Shown in pieces: positions 1 through 6,908 of a stretch of 64,000 bases of DNA. Position numbers and translations under genes: made by a program. Every line of letters begins with the position of its first letter. Position 1 is the first letter of the stretch. Under the pieces are notes generated by a model that ran no database searches, was not told the DNA's origin, and was given only the letters and a program-made list of their open reading frames with translations. The stretch is from assembly GCA_965660675.1 (NCBI GenBank), contig CBFIAU010000004.1:167623-231622 (forward strand). The letters run 5' to 3'. The stretch is from UBA12202 sp002691725 (lineage in GTDB: Bacteria > Pseudomonadota > Alphaproteobacteria > Puniceispirillales > UBA1172).

Positions 1-983
1 GCCGCGCCGATAGCTTGCCGACCATTGGCGACTATATGACGGTTGAGATTGCTAATCAGCCTCTGATTGTCACGCGCGGCAAGGATAACACCCTTTCCGC
101 AATGTCCAATATCTGCCTGCATCGGGGGATGGTGCTGGCACAAGGTCGCGGCAATGCCAAGAAGTTTACCTGCCCTTATCATGCGTGGACATATCAGCCT
201 GATGGCAGGCTAGTGGCGGCGGCATTTATGGATAAAACTGAGTGTTTTGATAAATCCGCCATGCGTCTGCCGCAAGCCCGCTGTGAGGAATATTTAGGCT
301 GGATATATATTAATCTTGATCCTGATGCGGTATCTGTCAAAGACCAATTATCTGAACTGACAGCGTTGCTTGAACCCTATCACATGGAAAATTATGTCAG
401 TATTTTTGAAGAACAGCATCACTGGAATACTAACTGGAAATGCCTGACTGAGAACTTTATGGAAGGCTATCACCTGCCAGTTGCTCATCAAGCCACCGTT
501 GGCGCGCATTTTAACCTGATGGATACCGAGTTTGATGAGCGCGGTGAGTTTGACCATTTCACCTATCAGTATTTTACCAAAAAAGATAGCGCACCTGTTG
601 GCACGGCGCATCCAGCAAATACATGGCTAACAGGTAAATGGCGCTCAACATCAATCATGCCAACCGTCTTTCCATCACATATGTATGTCTTGGCACCTGA
701 TCATCTATGGTATTTAGCCTTGCTCCCCGATGGCCCTGATCAAGTTCAGATCAGATATGGCGCCGCGATGGCACCAGAAGTGCTAGAGGCATGCAAAAAT
801 CCCGAAGCGCTGATTGCCGATACCAAAGCCTTTCTGGATGATGTTCAAGAAGAAGACCGAGCCGTTGTCGAAGGTATTTTCAAGGGCGCGCAAGCCCCCA
901 TGACCAAGCCCGGCCCTCTTAGCTGGCTTGAGCGAGAAAATCATGAATTTACCAATTATCTGGCACGCATGCTGTGCCCATAA
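1..983 (+). CDS. Rieske-type ring-hydroxylating/N-demethylating oxygenase, alpha subunit (5' truncated)
   Basis: The frame is open to the window edge, so the true start lies upstream; the TTG at 15 is not a credible start. A Rieske [2Fe-2S] motif is seen as C34-x-H36 and C53-x2-H56 (counted from base 15). The mononuclear iron site follows with N147, E150, H153 and H158, and a D-rich stretch near residue 275 (LDDVQEED) fits the third iron ligand. These are the two domains of an aromatic-ring dioxygenase or quaternary-amine demethylase alpha subunit. Such enzymes take electrons from a separate reductase, which is not in the window. It is followed 29 bases later by a DUF1028 gene, probably in the same operon. 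The substrate is not deducible; given the amine-rich surroundings a betaine-type demethylase is possible but is inference. Confidence 0.9.
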   Translation, partial: RADSLPTIGDYMTVEIANQPLIVTRGKDNTLSAMSNICLHRGMVLAQGRGNAKKFTCPYHAWTYQPDGRLVAAAFMDKTECFDKSAMRLPQARCEEYLGWIYINLDPDAVSVKDQLSELTALLEPYHMENYVSIFEEQHHWNTNWKCLTENFMEGYHLPVAHQATVGAHFNLMDTEFDERGEFDHFTYQYFTKKDSAPVGTAHPANTWLTGKWRSTSIMPTVFPSHMYVLAPDHLWYLALLPDGPDQVQIRYGAAMAPEVLEACKNPEALIADTKAFLDDVQEEDRAVVEGIFKGAQAPMTKPGPLSWLERENHEFTNYLARMLCP

Positions 984-1012
984 TCCCCGTAATCTATAAT
1001 AAGGAGAAGTAA

Positions 1013-1690
1013 ATGACCATTGCTATCGTCGGACGCTGTGCCAAAACCAATATGTCAGGTGTTGCCATTACGACCTCTAGTATCGCTGTTGGTAGCCGCT
1101 GTCCCTATGCGCTTGCTGGCGCTGGTGCGGTAACAACACAAAACGTCACTGATCCAACGATTGGTCCTGCTGTGCTGGCGCTAATGGCAAAGGGGCATAA
1201 TGCTGAGACTGCCATTAAGATGACCATGGATGGCCGCCCCCATGCTGATTTCCGGCAAGTCGCAGCAGTAGACCTAAATGGCGGAACGGGGGTTTTTACA
1301 GGCCATGAGATCCTTGGCAATAACGCCGTTAATCAAGGCAAAGATTGTGTTGGGGCAGGTAATTTGCTGTCACGGGTTGAGGTTATTCCAGCCATGACAA
1401 AAGCCTTTGAGGACGGGTATGATTTGCATCTGGCAGAACGGCTGACGCGGGCTTTGATTGCCGCTCTTGATGCTGGCGGTGAGGAAGGCCCCACCCATTC
1501 TGCTGCTCTCATTGTGGCGCATGAACGGCCTTGGCCGCTTGTCGATTTGCGAATTGACTGGACCGATGACTGCCCGGCGCAAGCGCTATTGGCACTATGG
1601 GAGGAGTATAAACCGCAAATGAATGATTATCTGACCCGTGCGATAAACCCATCTGCCGCCCCAAGCTATGGTGTCCCCGGAGATGAGTAA
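1013..1690 (+). CDS. DUF1028 family protein (Ntn-hydrolase-like)
   Basis: A 225-residue protein matching DUF1028, a family placed in the Ntn-hydrolase fold whose members are encoded beside amino-acid and amine catabolic genes. The family pattern is visible as GVAITTSSIAVG near residue 16, AGAGAVTTQ near 35, FRQVAAVD near 80 and GNLLSR near 118. The start ATG has a good ribosome site (AAGGAG) about six bases upstream. It follows the Rieske oxygenase with a 29-base gap, so the two are probably co-transcribed. The family's reaction is unknown; a hydrolase acting after the oxygenase is inference. No signal peptide is evident, so it should be cytoplasmic. Confidence 0.82.
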   Translation: MTIAIVGRCAKTNMSGVAITTSSIAVGSRCPYALAGAGAVTTQNVTDPTIGPAVLALMAKGHNAETAIKMTMDGRPHADFRQVAAVDLNGGTGVFTGHEILGNNAVNQGKDCVGAGNLLSRVEVIPAMTKAFEDGYDLHLAERLTRALIAALDAGGEEGPTHSAALIVAHERPWPLVDLRIDWTDDCPAQALLALWEEYKPQMNDYLTRAINPSAAPSYGVPGDE

Positions 1691-1742
1691 GGCTGAAGAA
1701 TGAAGGTTGATCATTCGGCTTTAGATGGGAAAGTGATTGAGA

Positions 1743-2189
1743 TTAGCAAGACATCTCATAGAGATTCCAGTCAGTCTTGCCAGCATATTTGTCATAAACC
1801 CCACGCGCGCGATAATTATTATCACGAGTGATCCAGCGTATCACCTCCCATTCATTGTCTTGCGCCATTGCTTTCAAGCGCGTCATCAAGGCTTCAACAA
1901 CGCCGTTGCCGCGCTGACCATGATCAACAAATAAATCATCAAGAAAGCCGATCACCTTGCCTCGCAATGGGCTTGGCATTGGCCGGACATGTGCCAGACC
2001 CACCAGCCTGTCATCATGAACCGCAACCAGACCTTGCACGGGATGTGCAGCGTCCATGAGCCAGCCCCATGTTGTCTGGATGCTATCCTCGGTTAGCGTG
2101 AATTTATAATGATCAGCATAGCCGTAATAAAGCTGAAGCCATTGGTCATAATCCGCCTTGGCGAGAGACCTTACTTGCACATCTGACAT
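1743..2189 (-). CDS. GNAT family N-acetyltransferase
   Basis: About 148 residues. The GNAT fold is seen as the beta4 stretch (IGFLDDLFVD) followed by the acetyl-CoA loop QRGNGVVEAL, a form of the usual Q/R-x-x-G-x-G/A motif, and then the WITRDNNYRARGVYDK segment typical of the C-terminal half. I chose the ATG at 2189 over a TTG two codons earlier because AAGGA lies seven bases before it. The gene converges on the DUF1028 gene, with about 50 bases between the stops, and diverges from the carbonic anhydrase. The acetyl acceptor cannot be told from sequence. Confidence 0.85.
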   Translation of the reverse strand: MSDVQVRSLAKADYDQWLQLYYGYADHYKFTLTEDSIQTTWGWLMDAAHPVQGLVAVHDDRLVGLAHVRPMPSPLRGKVIGFLDDLFVDHGQRGNGVVEALMTRLKAMAQDNEWEVIRWITRDNNYRARGVYDKYAGKTDWNLYEMSC

Positions 2190-2222
2190 TATCAATTTCC
2201 TTATTGCATTGCTCTTTACATC

Positions 2223-2235
2223 ATCCTAATCAATG
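2223..2235. promoter_or_regulatory. Candidate operator copy 1, 13-base motif
   Basis: The motif ATCCTAATCAATG lies between the diverging GNAT and carbonic anhydrase genes. The identical 13 bases recur at 21792-21804 and, as the reverse complement, at 18697-18709. All three copies are in intergenic DNA upstream of genes. A regulator-binding site is an inference from this recurrence. Confidence 0.35.
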
Positions 2236-2278
2236 CTTACACATTAAGCAATGTAGTCCTGATAATGTGGAGTGACCA

Positions 2279-2968
2279 ATGCGCGCGAAAAAGAAATTGG
2301 CCAGTCTTAGCGATGAAGTCGTGCGGCCATTGCCAGAATATCTAAGCACCCGTTATGCGACTTGGTATAACGGACATTATCAAGACCATCAAAGCCACTA
2401 TCAGGAGCTTGCCACATATGGGCAACATCCGCCTGCCATGATCATCTCATGCGCTGATAGCCGCGTTAATGCCATGTCATTATTTGGTGGTGAGGATGGT
2501 GATTTTTTCATTCACCGAAATATTGCAAATCTTGTTCCGCCGTATAATCCAGACGGTGATCATCATGGCACATCGGCGGCGATTGAATACGCTGTAACGG
2601 TGCTAAAAATATCGCATCTGATTATTCTGGGACATTCTGGATGCGGCGGCATTCATGCTGGTTACCATGCTTGTAATGGCACTATTGATGAGGCGCTTAA
2701 ACAATCAATCTTTATCCCTAAATGGCTAGATATCCTGGCCCCTGCCTTTCAAGATGGGGCGAAGTTAAAAACAGATGCTGAACGCATCCATGATTTAGAA
2801 CAGCGTAGCATTGTTCATTCGCTGAGTAATCTGGCGGCGTTTCCTTTTGTCAGATTGGCGATTAGCGAGGGCCAGCTATCACTGCATGGATTATGGCATG
2901 ATATCGGTGCCGGAAAACTCCATATCTATGATGCCGAAATCGGCCTTTTTACCCCTGTTGGTGTGTGA
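2279..2968 (+). CDS. Beta-class carbonic anhydrase
   Basis: A 229-residue cytoplasmic enzyme that interconverts CO2 and bicarbonate. The zinc and catalytic residues of the beta class are all present: C58-x-D60-x-R62, then H119 and C122 in the GHSGCGG motif. The HRNIANLVPPY stretch near residue 79 is also family-typical, and the length fits bacterial beta enzymes. GGAG lies about seven bases before the ATG. The stop codon coincides with the beginning of a 38-base repeat shared with the racemase gene at 4073-4879. Diverges from the GNAT gene, with a shared 89-base promoter region. Confidence 0.93.
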   Translation: MRAKKKLASLSDEVVRPLPEYLSTRYATWYNGHYQDHQSHYQELATYGQHPPAMIISCADSRVNAMSLFGGEDGDFFIHRNIANLVPPYNPDGDHHGTSAAIEYAVTVLKISHLIILGHSGCGGIHAGYHACNGTIDEALKQSIFIPKWLDILAPAFQDGAKLKTDAERIHDLEQRSIVHSLSNLAAFPFVRLAISEGQLSLHGLWHDIGAGKLHIYDAEIGLFTPVGV

Positions 2969-3005
2969 TTATAGACGATCGCATTCACATCACTGCGACA
3001 AGCCG
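2968..3005. repeat. 38-base copy of an internal racemase-gene segment
   Basis: Bases 2968-3005 match 4403-4440 at 35 of 38 positions in the same orientation. The second copy is inside the racemase gene, where the reverse strand encodes YRSDVNAIVYN. The first copy still encodes RSDVNAIVYN on the minus strand but has no open frame around it. It starts at the last base of the carbonic anhydrase stop, so it is a relic of a rearrangement or of a lost racemase paralogue. Confidence 0.75.
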
Positions 3006-3093
3006 CGTTTAGGCAAGGCATGACATCCTTAAAAACTGTTGCCAGCAAGGCGGCAAAACTGCACGGGGTCGAGTTGATTGGCTGTAATCAGTA

Positions 3094-3113
3094 AAAGCAA
3101 AGCTAAATGATGA
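3094..3113. repeat. 20-base copy of the antitoxin gene 3' end
   Basis: Bases 3094-3113 are identical to 4009-4028, which lie near the 3' end of the antitoxin reading frame (encoding KAKLNDD). The spacing, 915 bases, differs from that of the racemase-derived repeat, so the two repeats arose separately or were later rearranged. It lies just upstream of the toxin-antitoxin promoter. Confidence 0.75.
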
Positions 3114-3114
3114 C

Positions 3115-3150
3115 TTGACATCATGCTTATTCTGCCTATCATAATGATAG
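3115..3150 (+). promoter_or_regulatory. Predicted promoter and palindromic operator of the toxin-antitoxin pair
   Basis: TTGACA at 3115-3120 is a perfect -35 box. TATCAT at 3137-3142 follows after 16 bases as a -10. The -10 is embedded in the perfect palindrome CTATCATAATGATAG at 3136-3150 (7-base arms, one central base). A palindrome over the -10 is the usual layout for repression by an HTH antitoxin. An 11-base direct repeat (ATAATAAACTT at 3181-3191 and 3198-3208) lies between it and the toxin start. Confidence 0.6.
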
Positions 3151-3215
3151 TTTGTTGATGTAGTGCTTGTCCAAAAACACATAATAAACTTCGGCGTATA
3201 ATAAACTTTAGCACA

Positions 3216-3560
3216 ATGACAATCAAAAAGAAGAATTGGCAATCAGGGCTTTCCCCCGCAGACGCCACAGATGGAATTAGGGCGTTGGTGCGTGATGATG
3301 AAGCGGATGCTCATATAAGAGTACATTTTAAAAAGCAACTTAATGAGCGAGAGTTACTGATCACTGATGCCTTGCATGTATTAAAACATGGTTTTGTCTA
3401 TGATCAGCCGGAACAATCAACCCAACCAGGTTTCTGGAAATACAAGATGCAGGGTACATCACCGAATTCAGGCAAGAGAAAGTTAGAGATTATTATCATA
3501 CCTGATTTTGATCAATGCGGTTACAAATTGATCACTATCTACTGGGTGGATGGGCAGTAA
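3216..3560 (+). CDS. DUF4258-like protein, probable type II toxin
   Basis: A 114-residue basic protein resembling DUF4258, a small RelE/MqsR-like fold often found as the toxin half of type II systems. The pattern seen is a helix with H and ER residues (HFKKQLNERELLITDALHVLKHG, residues about 42-64) followed by strands ending in KLITIYWVD. The next gene, 34 bases on, encodes an Xre-type HTH protein with an MqsA-like C-terminal region; toxin first, antitoxin second matches the mqsRA and higBA order. The ribosome site is weak, which would keep toxin levels low. Antisense frames here are shadows. RNase activity is inference from the family. Flanking duplicated fragments suggest that the pair was acquired or rearranged. 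Confidence 0.68.
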   Translation: MTIKKKNWQSGLSPADATDGIRALVRDDEADAHIRVHFKKQLNERELLITDALHVLKHGFVYDQPEQSTQPGFWKYKMQGTSPNSGKRKLEIIIIPDFDQCGYKLITIYWVDGQ

Positions 3561-3594
3561 GTTAAAATATATTAGCAAAAGGGAGAAATTTGTC

Positions 3595-4062
3595 ATGTCA
3601 CATAATGGGTATCATTATACCGAATGTGGATTAGATGATGTGTTCATTATCGCCGATCATCTGCAATCAGATGATGAAGGTGAGGCGGTGTTGACCATAC
3701 CGGCAATTGGCATGCTGCATAAGGTTATTGCAGAGGGCGTGATTAATGCTGACGGTATTCTTAACGGTAAGAAAATTCGGTTCCTGCGGACAGAGATGGG
3801 AATGACACAAGCCCAACTTGCTCAAATTCTGCACCGTAAAGAGTTAACTGTTGCTCGCTGGGAGAAAGATGAAGTTGGCATTGATGCCGCCCTAGACCTT
3901 ATCTTGCGGCAATTGGCGGCAGAAAAACTAGACGTTCCTTTTGGGCAAGGCCAAACGATTGAAATGCTTTGCCTTGAAAGAGTGCCGACAAAACAACCAA
4001 TGCCAATCAAAGCAAAGCTAAATGATGATAAAGGGTTGCCGCGATATACGTTGATCGCCTGA
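3595..4062 (+). CDS. Xre-family HTH protein, probable cognate antitoxin (MqsA-like)
   Basis: 155 residues from the ATG at 3595, preferred to 3550 because GGGAGA lies eight bases upstream and the N-terminus then begins with YHYTECGLDDV, a pattern common at the start of this group. A helix-turn-helix spans about residues 60-110 (IRFLRTEMGMTQAQLAQILH then TVARWEKDE). The N-terminal domain lacks the CxxC zinc ligands of classical MqsA. Predicted to neutralise the upstream DUF4258 protein and repress the operon through the palindrome at 3136-3150. A 20-base piece of its 3' end (4009-4028) is duplicated upstream of the operon. The last 50 residues are unassigned. Confidence 0.75.
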   Translation: MSHNGYHYTECGLDDVFIIADHLQSDDEGEAVLTIPAIGMLHKVIAEGVINADGILNGKKIRFLRTEMGMTQAQLAQILHRKELTVARWEKDEVGIDAALDLILRQLAAEKLDVPFGQGQTIEMLCLERVPTKQPMPIKAKLNDDKGLPRYTLIA

Positions 4063-4072
4063 ATTTAGGATA

Positions 4073-4879
4073 TTAGGGTAATTGAGCGTTATATAGCTGA
4101 CCCAAATGCGGCAGCGCATCTGTCATGCCTGCTAGACGTAAGCAATGCCACGCCATCGCATGATTTGAAGATGTGACAGGCAGCCCAATGCTTTGCTCAA
4201 TCTGGGCGACATGTTCCGCCAGCCGAACCGATGTGCATGACACAAATACCATATCAATGCTTTCGCCATCACGGGCGGCTTTATCTTTGATCGTGTTAAT
4301 GGCAGAGATCAGACTATCAGCATCAATACTGGCAACAATCGGATCTTTTTCTTCGTTGAATGAGCCAAAAACAGGCACTTCAAACCCATGTTGCGTAATG
4401 TAATTATAGACAATCGCATTCACATCACTGCGATAAGGCGTTAGAACAGCAATCCGCTTTGCCTGCATTGTCTGGAACGCCGCAAACGCCGCCGTAATAG
4501 GGGTTGTCGTTTTAGCCATCGGCTTTGCTGCTTTCAGAAAACCGTGGACAGCCGCCTCCCCCAGCACCGTTGAGGCTGACGTACAGCCATAAGCCAAAAC
4601 ATCAAGCCAGTCCTCAGGCAGAATAAGTGATGCCGTATCGGTTATCCGCGGCCCCATATCAGACAGCGTTTTCGGCGTCACTGATACTTCATTGGCAATG
4701 CGCGCGGCAAATACATCAATCCCCGGCTCGGTGATAATCTGCCGAAACTCATGCTCAACCGTATAATCAGTGGCAAGCACAACCAGCCCTATACGCGCCT
4801 TCTCACCGATTACCATATGTGTCGAAAACGGCAGGTGCTCAATTAAATATGATTGATCCTTATCAATGATCTCATCCAT
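4073..4879 (-). CDS. Asp/Glu racemase-fold enzyme, maleate isomerase/EutA-like
   Basis: A 268-residue protein of the family that includes maleate cis-trans isomerase, arylmalonate decarboxylase and ectoine-utilisation EutA. Both catalytic cysteines of the pseudo-symmetric fold are present: C99 in YGCTSAS and C215 in SCTSVR. That composition supports racemase, isomerase or decarboxylase chemistry on a small carboxylic acid, without cofactor. It lies 61 bases downstream of the TRAP transporter gene dctM on the same strand, so the transporter probably imports its substrate or a precursor. The spacer consists of 13-base tandem repeats. An internal piece (4403-4440) is copied at 2968-3005. A second racemase-fold gene is at 12302-13039. 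The substrate is unknown. Confidence 0.82.
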   Translation of the reverse strand: MDEIIDKDQSYLIEHLPFSTHMVIGEKARIGLVVLATDYTVEHEFRQIITEPGIDVFAARIANEVSVTPKTLSDMGPRITDTASLILPEDWLDVLAYGCTSASTVLGEAAVHGFLKAAKPMAKTTTPITAAFAAFQTMQAKRIAVLTPYRSDVNAIVYNYITQHGFEVPVFGSFNEEKDPIVASIDADSLISAINTIKDKAARDGESIDMVFVSCTSVRLAEHVAQIEQSIGLPVTSSNHAMAWHCLRLAGMTDALPHLGQLYNAQLP

Positions 4880-4889
4880 TGTTTTATCC

Positions 4890-4954
4890 TATCCAGCTAT
4901 CCTATCCGCCAATCCTATCCGCCAATCCTAGCTGGCTATCCTATCCAGCGCCAG
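4890..4954. repeat. Minisatellite: five tandem 13-base units
   Basis: Units begin at 4890, 4903, 4916, 4929 and 4942. The two central ones are identical (TATCCGCCAATCC) and the outer ones are diverged copies. The array fills the dctM-racemase spacer and runs over the dctM stop codon (4941-4943) into its last codons. Copy number may vary by slippage. A role in setting expression of the downstream racemase is inference. Confidence 0.85.
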
Positions 4955-6254
4955 GTTGCCTAATATTATCTGGCAACCAAGTTGCTAATTCTGGGAATAT
5001 TATAAGAACAAATACCATTAATACCATGATGAAAAACATGGGTAAGCCAGCGCGTGCAATAAAGCTCATCTCATGGCCTGTCATCCCCTGCAAGACAAAC
5101 AGATTAAAGCCAATGGGCGGGGTGATCTGTGCCATTTCCACCACCACAACAATGAAAATGCCAAACCAGATCATGTCAATTCCGGCATCACGGATCATCG
5201 GCTCGACCACCGCCATCGTCAAAACAACTGAAGAAATGCCGTCAAGGAACATCCCCAGAATGATATAGAAAATCAGCAACACCATAAGCAGCTCAAAGCG
5301 GCTGAGATTCCATTCCGCAATCAGATTAGCCAAGCCGCGCGGCAATCCAGTAAATCCCATTGATAGCGACAAGAACGCCGCCCCCGCCAGAATAAGCGCA
5401 ATCATGGCAGAGGTTCGGGTTGCCCCCATCAGCGACGATGAGAAGCTATGCCAATTTAATGTGCCTTGCGCAGCAGCCAGAACAAGCGCCCCAATAACGC
5501 CAAATGCCGCCGCCTCTGTCGCTGTTGCAAAGCCAAAGAACATTGAGCCAATGACAAGAAGGATCAAACAAATCACGGGGATCAGGAAACGCGAGTTCTG
5601 AATTTTTTCAAAAAAGCTCATCCGCTTATCAAGTTTAGGATTCCAGTTTTTTGATAGTTTTGAATAAATCGCCACATAGGACATAAACATCGCCGCCAGG
5701 ACTAGCCCCGGAAAAACACCTGCAAAAAACAGCTTCTTGATCGATTCATTAATCGTGACGCCATAGACAATTAAAGTCAGAGATGGCGGGATCATTAATC
5801 CTAGCGTTGCCGCCCCAGCCAATGTACCAATGACCATATGTTCAGGGTAATCACGCCGCCGCAATTCTGGAATAGACATCTTGCCGACAGTGGTTAATGT
5901 TGCCGCTGATGATCCTGATACTGCCGCAAATACCGTACATCCAACAATATTAGTATGGACTAAGCCGCCGGGGAAACGTGACATCCATGGCGCCAGACCT
6001 CGGAACATATCCTCGGAAAGACGGGTACGGTAAAGAATCTCGCCCATCCAAATAAACAGCGGTAACGCCGTTAATGTCCATGATGAAGATGCCGACCAGA
6101 TTGTCGTCATCATGACATCACCGACTGGTCGCGTGGTAAATAATTCCATCCCCACCCATGCGACACCAACCAGCGAAAGACCAACCCAGACGCCAGTCCC
6201 CAGCAAGGTGAACATAACAAAGAGAAAAAGGATAATGATAGATAGATTTTCCAT
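4941..6254 (-). CDS. dctM: TRAP transporter large permease, DctM type
   Basis: A 437-residue, strongly hydrophobic protein with about 12 membrane segments, the usual size for DctM. Family signatures include GxPLFIWMGEIL near residue 65, VSGSSAATLTTVG near 115, and the IPPSLTLIVYG stretch near 155. It is the ion-coupled channel subunit in the cytoplasmic membrane. Encoded 15 bases after dctQ, as the last transporter gene of a dctP-dctQ-dctM order. The Asp/Glu-racemase-fold gene follows. The C-terminal codons lie within the 13-base tandem array, so the tail may vary between strains. The transported acid is not identifiable from this subunit. Confidence 0.94.
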   Translation of the reverse strand: MENLSIIILFLFVMFTLLGTGVWVGLSLVGVAWVGMELFTTRPVGDVMMTTIWSASSSWTLTALPLFIWMGEILYRTRLSEDMFRGLAPWMSRFPGGLVHTNIVGCTVFAAVSGSSAATLTTVGKMSIPELRRRDYPEHMVIGTLAGAATLGLMIPPSLTLIVYGVTINESIKKLFFAGVFPGLVLAAMFMSYVAIYSKLSKNWNPKLDKRMSFFEKIQNSRFLIPVICLILLVIGSMFFGFATATEAAAFGVIGALVLAAAQGTLNWHSFSSSLMGATRTSAMIALILAGAAFLSLSMGFTGLPRGLANLIAEWNLSRFELLMVLLIFYIILGMFLDGISSVVLTMAVVEPMIRDAGIDMIWFGIFIVVVVEMAQITPPIGFNLFVLQGMTGHEMSFIARAGLPMFFIMVLMVFVLIIFPELATWLPDNIRQPGAG

Positions 6255-6269
6255 AATGCGCCCTAGCCT

Positions 6270-6797
6270 CTATTCAATAGATGAGGCCTGAATACGATCA
6301 CGGCCAGTAAATATTAATGAAATCAAGTTATCAGTAAGCGCAATCGCCAGAATAATGGACCCAAGAACCATGGTTGATTGCGGTATCCATAGCATCGTTG
6401 CATCCTGGCCTTGTGAGATGTCATTGAACTTCCATGACCAAAAGGTAAATCGCCACGCATAATAGGCCACATACCAGCCAACCACAGTGCCAACAGCAAA
6501 GCACCATGTGTTTAGCACCAAGCTGGCGCGTGCCGGCAAGGCATTAAGCAAGATAGAAACACGGATATGTGAGCCGTGATTAAGGGCGCTGGCAAAGGCT
6601 AAAAAGCTCGCCGCCGCCATGGAATAGCCAGCATATTCAGGCGCACCGGGGAAAATTTCCCCTGTCCAGCGTGCCACCATTTGCACAACAATCAAGGTTA
6701 GGATTGCAATTAAGAAACATGCCGCCAGAATACCCGACAACAGATATAGCCCATCAAGCCCTCGTCTTAACACCTTCACAGTCTTCCCCCTCAACAT
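6270..6797 (-). CDS. dctQ: TRAP transporter small permease, DctQ type
   Basis: About 175 residues with four predicted membrane segments (first near residues 18-40) and the family-typical AASFLAFASALNHGSHIRV region in the middle, the conserved G/N-x-H-I-R-V core of DctQ. It pairs with DctM in the membrane. The ATG at 6797 has little ribosome-site support, whereas GAGGGGG lies just before a GTG at 6779 six codons on; that later start is a real alternative and still gives a complete first helix. Separated from dctP by 111 bases holding two hairpins, and from dctM by 15 bases. Confidence 0.9.
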   Translation of the reverse strand: MLRGKTVKVLRRGLDGLYLLSGILAACFLIAILTLIVVQMVARWTGEIFPGAPEYAGYSMAAASFLAFASALNHGSHIRVSILLNALPARASLVLNTWCFAVGTVVGWYVAYYAWRFTFWSWKFNDISQGQDATMLWIPQSTMVLGSIILAIALTDNLISLIFTGRDRIQASSIE

Positions 6798-6800
6798 GCC

Positions 6801-6879
6801 AGGGCTGCGAAGCCCTCGCTATCATGTGTTTATCGCACTCAAGAAATGGTGACGGATGACAGGTTGCCCCATCATCCGT
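6801..6879 (-). promoter_or_regulatory. Two hairpins between dctP and dctQ
   Basis: The first is ACGGATGA at 6852-6859 pairing with TCATCCGT at 6872-6879, an 8-base perfect stem with a 12-base loop. The second is AGGGCT at 6801-6806 pairing with AGCCCT at 6811-6816 across a 4-base loop, just before the dctQ start. Neither is followed by a T-run on the minus strand. Partial termination or mRNA protection that keeps the binding protein in excess is the likely role (inference). Confidence 0.5.
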
Positions 6880-6908
6880 GTAAAGGTTTTGTATTCACGA
6901 TAGTCCAA

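Noticed and set aside
1693..1725. An imperfect hairpin after the DUF1028 gene as a terminator
   Set aside because: The stem needs G-U pairs, the loop is long and there is no T-run; too weak to list.
3009..3268. Two short minus-strand frames before the toxin gene
   Set aside because: They cross the predicted promoter and palindrome, have no recognisable motifs, and one contains the racemase relic.
6801..6816. The 6-base GC-rich hairpin as a rho-independent terminator
   Set aside because: No T-run follows on either strand, and it lies just before the dctQ start; kept only as a possible regulatory hairpin.
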